From Umbelopsis isabellina (lineage: Eukaryota; Mucoromycota; Umbelopsidomycetes; Umbelopsidales; Umbelopsidaceae): DNA of 64,000 nt. The position numbers and the translations under genes are program-made. Shown in pieces: positions 58,255 to 64,000 of the stretch. The stretch covers positions 1,488,001-1,552,000 of the forward strand of contig JAEPQZ010000002.1 in NCBI GenBank assembly GCA_016758905.1, given 5' to 3'. Each line of letters begins with the position of its first letter. Positions within the stretch are counted from its first letter, which is position 1. The notes under the pieces are model-generated. The model had not been told where the DNA came from, did not search any database, and saw nothing but the letters and a program-made list of their open reading frames with translations.

Positions 58255-60734
58255 CTATGACGGCCGTTTCCAGACCGTCACTCTGCCGCGACGGTCAGTA
58301 GTGACCACAGCGTCTTCTCTAAAGTACAGGCCTATTAACGGATCGGCATGAATAGTTTGAACCATGGCTGGTTGCAGAAAGGCAACTTGATTTTTTTCCA
58401 AGGCTGGATGTAGCGTAGGAGGTCTATCGTGAAATCCACTACCAGGGCCCAGCACTGGATTGGAAAAAGATGATACTGAAGCACCTCGGTGCCGGGATTG
58501 CTTTTGCTAAAGAATACAATCAGCTATGGGATCATGTTGCCATTCAGTATGGTTTAAAAATTAACTTACTGTTTTTGGCCTATGTAACGCTGAGACTGAG
58601 AAATCCCACAATATCAGTTTGGCATCTTCGCCAACGCTACCAAAGCGATATACATTTTCGTCACAACGATGAGAATCGAATGCCACAGACATGACCTAAA
58701 TGCAAATTGGTCGGTCAAATCATTCGTACTTTATGTTATACCAATGCTTCTAATTCACTTACCCAAGAAGTATGGCCCTGGCAGCGAGCAACGATTCTCT
58801 GTTCTCGGAAAGCCCAAATCGTGACCAAATCATCCTGACCACCAGTCTGGGAGGTATTACATAAGTAATTGCCTTTCGTCGGCTAGAGCCAAATTTGGGA
58901 AGTCACACTTACCAGGATATATCGGCCATCCGGACTCCAAGCAACGCAGATCAGACCGCCATAATAGGTTTGGTATATATCCTGCAATCTTTGAGGACAA
59001 ACAATCAATTAGCAATCGAACAAAGCTACATATCCTCATCATTCACAACAAACTAACTTTTCGGTTAAGAAATCAACGATGCGCAGTCGACCATCTAGAC
59101 CAACTATTGCAACGTGCTGGAAATCGGGCGAAAAGGCGAAAGCTTTAATGAGAGTCAATCAATGGTTAGAAATCTCTACGTACGATAGAATGTAAACAGA
59201 TATTCTTACCATGGACAGGCTTCTTGCTGACACTCCAATGGGATACGGGGTTGCATTTATGGGATGCCTTGACATTTGGCTTCGATACTTTCAGTCTGTA
59301 AGGCAACAACGATGGATATGAGCTGATTGGAATTGAAACAAATATGTATATGCCTTTCGTTCTATATGTACTTACGTTAGATCTTCTTGAAGTCCTTCAA
59401 TAATTGAATGATGAAGTCCGCTACCATGGCGTAGCTTGGCGTTTCCAAGTAATATTGCTGGTCCATTGCCAAGCCCATTGGTTGTGTGGGTGTCTAATGT
59501 AAATACACCACCACTATCTTCTCGTTCCTTGTCAAACAACATGCAACAGCCATCATGAAAAGATGCCATAAACAGGTTCTCGGAACCTGGAAGCCACTTT
59601 ATGCAGGTTACCGCCGATGCATTTATGACACCCTATAGAGGGAAGAGTTAATAAAAATATATTTAAAGCATTATTTGTTACAATCTCCACTTACAGCTTT
59701 GTTAATCCTTGCATACTTGTTGGAAAGTGGATCAAACCATAAAATGTCTCCCGTAGAAAACCCAATAATGATATCGAGATGATCAGCGCCGCGAGTCAGC
59801 ATATTGATATCGTGTACAGTAGGGTATGACCGAGCGAAAATGATTCGGGATAATGGTTCTTTCGGTTGGCCTGCAGCATCCATCCATATAAAACTTGTTC
59901 CGCAGTTGTAAAACAAATTGGTATCGTCGCTTGTTCTAGCGATAAGAATTTTGGCCAGCTGGTCGTTGGTGATGATACGTTGCACAAAGGAAGAATTGGA
60001 CTTGGTGATGCTGCTTTTGGGCTTACGCGGAGCCTTGCCATTCCCAGACAAAGTGTGGGCCCTGGTCAAAAAAGAGAGTGTGGAAGTCGGATTAGGGTTA
60101 TTAATTACTCCACCTTCGATGGATGTCATCTGTCGAGGTACGGGAGAAGGTGGCGGTTCAGACGAAGAAGTGACGGTGAGAGAGAACTTTCTTCTTAATG
60201 CATTCATTTGTTTGCCGCCATTGTTAGTCGAAGCAACAGGTGAACTGCTGGCTGTAAACTCATCGTCCGAGTCGTTGGATTCGGCAGAATTTGATGCGGC
60301 AACAGTTTCAGATGTGTTTGTTGAGCTGCTATTTGAGTATAAGTTGTTTGTATCTGACTTTGAGTTGTTTACTGTATCTTTGTATTTGATCGACACTAAG
60401 CTTGCTGTGGTTCCGATGTTATAATTTGGTAACAAGGAGTCGAACAGGATTTCATGGCATAATTCGTATCGACCCTCTGGTGCAAAAAACTCCTGGCACT
60501 GATGGTCAGGATTTGAGGCAGGAAACGGGGGAGGCCGAAAGGTTATTTGTGGAGTGTCTGTGGATTGCTTTCTCGAAAGAGCAAGCGTAGCAGCTCCCGG
60601 TCCAGGCTATGAAACGATGGTTTTCAATTGTGGGGAACGGAATGTGAGATTAGCCTCAAGCGGAAAACTGGTAATCCTCGGTACCGAGGACAGTCAGTAT
60701 CATACTGACGATAAGAACTTACAAAATCACCCAT
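58255..60734 (-). CDS. CreC/WDR20-like WD40 protein
   Basis: WD40 partner of a deubiquitinase (CreB in Aspergillus, USP12/46 with WDR20 in animals); in fungi the pair affects carbon catabolite repression. The minus-strand start is at 60732-60734. The first exon has only 12 nt (60723-60734, MGDF); exon 2 spans 59695-60606. The N-terminus continues [15 protein letters not shown] and [17 protein letters not shown], then [23 protein letters not shown] Ser/Thr-rich region, then blades follow: [78 protein letters not shown] and [14 protein letters not shown]. The last blade ends [17 protein letters not shown], the CreC-like terminus. The family call rests on the order of these blocks. Confidence 0.85.
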
Positions 60735-61519
60735 GACGACGGTATGCCAACTTGAAGTTTGATGAGTGGCGTGTGATCCGAATTGTGCAAGAGCGCAAAC
60801 TGTACTACTATGGTTGGGGAGTTCTGATAGCTTGGAAAAAGGGTCGAGAGGGCCACGCTCAATTGCCAAAATGGGAAGTCATCTAAAAGGAATAGTGGAT
60901 CCACCATTTTTGCTAGCCCAACTCTAATAGCGACCCTATTGTGACCATCGCCGAACCAACATGAGAAAAGATCAATTATCATCCAATAATGTAAGAACTG
61001 GTTTACAGTCACTTTAGCTTTTTTCCGGGCAAATATGAACTGATTATGGATTGCCATAAATTAGCCATATTTGTTCCTGCGCCAAAGAAACAAGACGCCG
61101 TGCCATTGCTAGCACCGATATAAATTTAAAGTTACAGTTAACTTCTCTTCATGCAGCGAATAGCGTTACATATATAATCTTCTCAACCACGTTGCCAGAA
61201 ATCAACCACGTTAGAGCTTATCTACCCTATATTCTAACATCCATTATTCCATTGCACACTTTGTATTTGTGCGAGCACTCCACAAGTTGATTTACGAACA
61301 GAAACATCTCCTTATGGCACTTCCGAGTCATTGTAAGTCTTCCTCTCTTATTTTCCTGAAGCACTTTGTCAACTACATTTGATATTGAACTGTATCAAGA
61401 AGGGCTCATCATCATATGCTGCCCAGAAAGTGATGTGGGATGAAATAGTTGAAAAGAAAGCATTGTTTTTGGTGTGTGGTAAATTTTAAAAAAGGTCTAG
61501 ATTATAAGCATTACAAAGT
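60735..61519. other. Intergenic, creC promoter and complex I gene 3' side
   Basis: 0.79 kb. It holds the creC-like promoter. On the plus strand an ATG at 61314 is followed by a good donor (GTAAGT at 61333) and a short open frame to 61488. The splice phases do not support a convincing protein, so I do not call it a gene. Confidence 0.4.
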
Positions 61520-62043
61520 CTACTCCTTTGTGGTGTTGTAGTCCCATTGCTTTCTAGGGATAGGAACCTCCAGCGCTTCCCAGGGCTTCCATTCTTCCAT
61601 TTTGCCGACTAACTTCAATTCATCCTCGGCTTGGAGAATGACTTCTTCAATCTGTCCGGCATCAAGCTTCTCTTCTATTTCAGAGACGTTTTCAGTTGAG
61701 TTGACGACGTTAAGACGGTGTTGCGTGACTGATTCGACAGCTTGACGGTAAACAGCTGCGCTGGGAAGGCGAGAAGCGGCAGTCAATGTCGCTTTATATG
61801 TGCTTATCAAATGGGGACGAGGGTTTGGGTGGACTGGAAGACCAGCAAGACCAGTGGTGGACTATTTGGTGCAATTGTTGTAGATGAGTCGTTTAAATTA
61901 AGCATCAAAAATAAAAGACAGTGGACAAGAGAATGTGAGAACCAAGATCAATACGCTAGTGTATCACCATCTGAGCATAAGCGACAGCTGCATTATGTAC
62001 TGACCTTAGTGACAGCCTGGAAAAGAGACTTTGTAAAACGCAT
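61520..62043 (-). CDS. NDUFA5: Complex I subunit NDUFA5 (B13)
   Basis: Accessory subunit of the respiratory NADH:ubiquinone oxidoreductase matrix arm. Two exons (62005-62043 and 61520-61861; both phase 0) give 126 aa. The start MRFTKSLFQAVTK is Arg/Lys-rich and matrix-targeting. The family core follows: TTGLAGLPVHPNPRPHLI, then a YKATLTAASRLP helix, QIEEVILQAEDELKLVGKM and EWKPWEALE, ending KQWDYNTTKE. The position of each block matches animal and fungal NDUFA5. The presence of this gene implies a normal complex I, which some yeasts lack. Confidence 0.94.
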
Positions 62044-62357
62044 GCTGGATTGAACAAGCAAATCTTTGGGGTTGTTCGTGGTTGCCTATTTTTCAGTTGA
62101 AGACACAAAATGATGACGTCACGAGTTTGCCTGCAAAATCCCCTTCTCCAACCTATGCTCTGACCCACCTTTAACATAACTGCTAGCTATAATACGTAAA
62201 TGTGAATTATGGGTTTATTTTCATTATCCAAGCTTACTTTTATGAAAGATAAAGCAATTGAAACCAATTTCAAATGGAATGAATTATAGATTATTAAGTA
62301 ACAAAGAAAAATCAAAATTATCAGTGTGACGAGATAAATAGACTGTAAGCATGGTAT
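62044..62357. other. Intergenic, NDUFA5 promoter and LCB1 3' end
   Basis: 314 bp between two minus-strand genes; AT-rich. It holds the NDUFA5 promoter and the LCB1 3' end. Confidence 0.45.
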
Positions 62358-64000
62358 CTAGCGACGCCATTTGCCCAAGACTTTGGTGATAGCAGCCTTA
62401 ACCACACCAGCGGCCTTCTCAGTTTCCTTCTTTGTCAAGCCAGTTGTTGCGTGTATTCTTATGCTAGGTCTTGGGCAGATCTTTTCCTGCTCAGCCACGT
62501 ACTTGGCTCTAGTGATGAGTACGCCTTGATATGCGCATTCATCAACGACATCTTGCAACAGTCGTTCTTCATCCTCTCGAGGAACCGCTGTCTCATCGTC
62601 CTTCAAGTGTAGTTTCAAGAAGGTAGGCTTGACCCTTATGTGAAAGAATGGTGCAGGAGAATCTATGTCAGGACTGGAAAATTCAACAAGAGGATCAAGA
62701 GCTTTATGCTTAAGAGTTTGGCGGATTGACACCACACGCTCTTGGAGCTCAGTTAAAAGATTTGGCTGCTCTTGAATGACCTTTAGTGCTTCAGATGCAG
62801 ATACTGCCAGCATAGCAGGAATGGAGGCAGAGAAACAATAAGCTTGACCAGAAAGGCGCTGATGATCCACAATTTCATGAGAACCAGCGCAGAACCCTCC
62901 TGAAGCACAAAGAGTAGTAGCCATAGAACCAACAATCATATCAATCTCAGCGGCATTGACATTGTAAAGATCAGTTAAACCAGCACCACGTTTGCCAACG
63001 ACTCCGATGGATTGAGATTCGTCCAGGATGAGGCGATATTTGTATTTGAACTTAAGATCAATGATCTTGGGGAGTGGAGCGATATCGCCGTGGTTGGCAA
63101 AGAGGCCTTCAGTGACGATGAAACGTCTTGTGAGACGCTTCTTGTGTACGAGATCATCGACACGAATTTCCTCCAAAACACGTTCCAAATCCTCCATATC
63201 ATTGTGTTTGAAGTAGCGAACGTTAGATCTCGAAATCTGAACACCTTTCTGTACGGCGAAGTTGACACCATCGTCCACAACAAGCAAGTCTCCTCTCTTT
63301 GAGAATGCAGGAATAACAGAGGAGATGGTGGAGAAGCCTTGGGCATAGATAATAGCCTCATCAACACCCAAGAATTTGGCAATGTCCTTTTCCAAATCCA
63401 TATGAACGTCGATAGTTCCATAAAAACCGGGAGGTCCGCAAGATCCAACGCCATAGTTTCTGAGAGTCTTAATTGCTTTATCCTTGATTTGCTCAGAGGC
63501 GACAAGATTGATGTAATTTGTTGTGGCAAGATTCATTAATGGCTTGGTATGTCCTGCAACTTTTGGTTTTGCAGATTGGGGACCAATAATGACAGGCGTC
63601 TTTTCCAAATTCATACGGTCATAAGCAGTTAGTGAAGGAACCAGAGGTTCTGGCTGCCATTCTTCTACCAATTCATCGATTTCCTATTCAATAGAATCAC
63701 ATAAAAGGGTGAGCTCAAAAATTTCAGAAAGATTTGAAACTTTTATGATACCAGACACTCTGCCAAGATTGGTATCTGATAAAAATGATTTGAAAAAAAG
63801 GCATACCTTATTTGTCAATTTAACTGAATTGTCATTGGGTTTATATCGCTTTGCCAACATGTATTTGATGGCAAAGAAGACGAGGAATAACTCAAGCAAC
63901 ACTCGGAAAGGATCGTGTTGGTATGATTCCTTGAGGTAGTTTAAAATGATGTCCGAGCCTGGAATCAGCGCTACTAACTCATAAACAGAATTGACAGTGG
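62358..64000 (-). CDS. LCB1: Serine palmitoyltransferase subunit 1, 5' truncated by window
   Basis: ER-membrane subunit of the first committed enzyme of sphingolipid synthesis (serine plus palmitoyl-CoA to 3-ketodihydrosphingosine). The visible minus-strand coding part is 62358-63683 and 63807-64000; the N-terminal end lies beyond the right edge. A membrane helix (VLLELFLVFFAIKYML) is at about 63850-63900, followed by YKPNDNSVKLTNK spliced to EIDELVEEWQPEPLVP. The alpha-oxoamine synthase fold has NLATTNYINL, YGVGSCGPPGFYGTIDVHMDLE and RLILDESQSIGVVGKRGAGL. VGSMATTLCASGGFCAGS replaces the PLP-lysine region; no catalytic Lys is present, as expected for the non-catalytic subunit LCB1. The Cys in GSCGPPG is at the position affected in human sensory neuropathy. 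It ends ITKVLGKWRR. Confidence 0.93.

Noticed and set aside
59918-60424. 168-codon plus-strand frame inside the CreC-like gene
   Set aside because: Antisense shadow of a Ser/Thr-rich coding exon.
61314-61488. Possible small spliced gene (ATG at 61314, donor at 61333)
   Set aside because: The plausible 67-nt intron gives an immediate stop, and the open joining needs a 29-nt intron, too short to be believable.

Overview
The window is fungal nuclear DNA, most likely from an early-diverging (Mucoromycota/Mucorales-like) fungus. The evidence is many short introns (mostly about 45-100 nt, GTAAGT-type donors), pyrimidine-rich leaders ahead of start codons, and an animal-like gene mix: a TALE homeobox, kinesin-4, glutamate decarboxylase and a WDR20/CreC protein beside fungal genes such as YHM2, recyclin-1, neutral trehalase and a Pho80-type cyclin. 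The lineage is an inference. I found no rRNA, tRNA, CRISPR array, recognisable transposon or virus-like element.

Layout, left to right: a 2.5-kb gene-free stretch; a TALE homeobox gene (+); an unknown charged, low-complexity protein (+); glutamate decarboxylase (-) head-to-head with cardiolipin synthase (+); a 1,873-aa kinesin-4 (+); a divergent hydratase/HIBCH-like protein with N-terminal repeats (+); a 2.9-kb gene-poor gap; KIN17 (+), mitochondrial nuclease NUC1 (+), a small secreted, probably GPI-anchored protein (+), a glycogen-targeting PP1 subunit (+), a long SR/proline-rich protein (+) and the YHM2 carrier (+). Then come recyclin-1 (-) head-to-head with a Pho80-like cyclin (+), a WD40 protein (+), meiotic MSH4 (+) tail-to-tail with the exosome helicase MTR4 (-), a 2.1-kb gap, neutral trehalase (+), an MFS anion transporter (-), a CreC/WDR20 protein (-), complex I subunit NDUFA5 (-), and LCB1 (-), which runs off the right edge.

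The genes are mostly housekeeping and do not form one pathway. Several touch carbon reserves and mitochondria: the glycogen PP1 subunit, trehalase and CreC; and CRD1, NUC1, YHM2 and NDUFA5. I see no biosynthetic cluster or defence island. The observations I rate highest are: a long SR/proline-rich ORF separated from a 153-codon same-frame ORF by a single UGA; two intron-length in-frame inserts in the kinesin motor domain that could be retained without a stop; and the hydratase-fold protein that has lost the usual catalytic signature and gained repeats and Cys-Pro motifs. Exon boundaries were worked out by hand from splice consensus, reading-frame continuity and remembered family sequence; no alignment was run.
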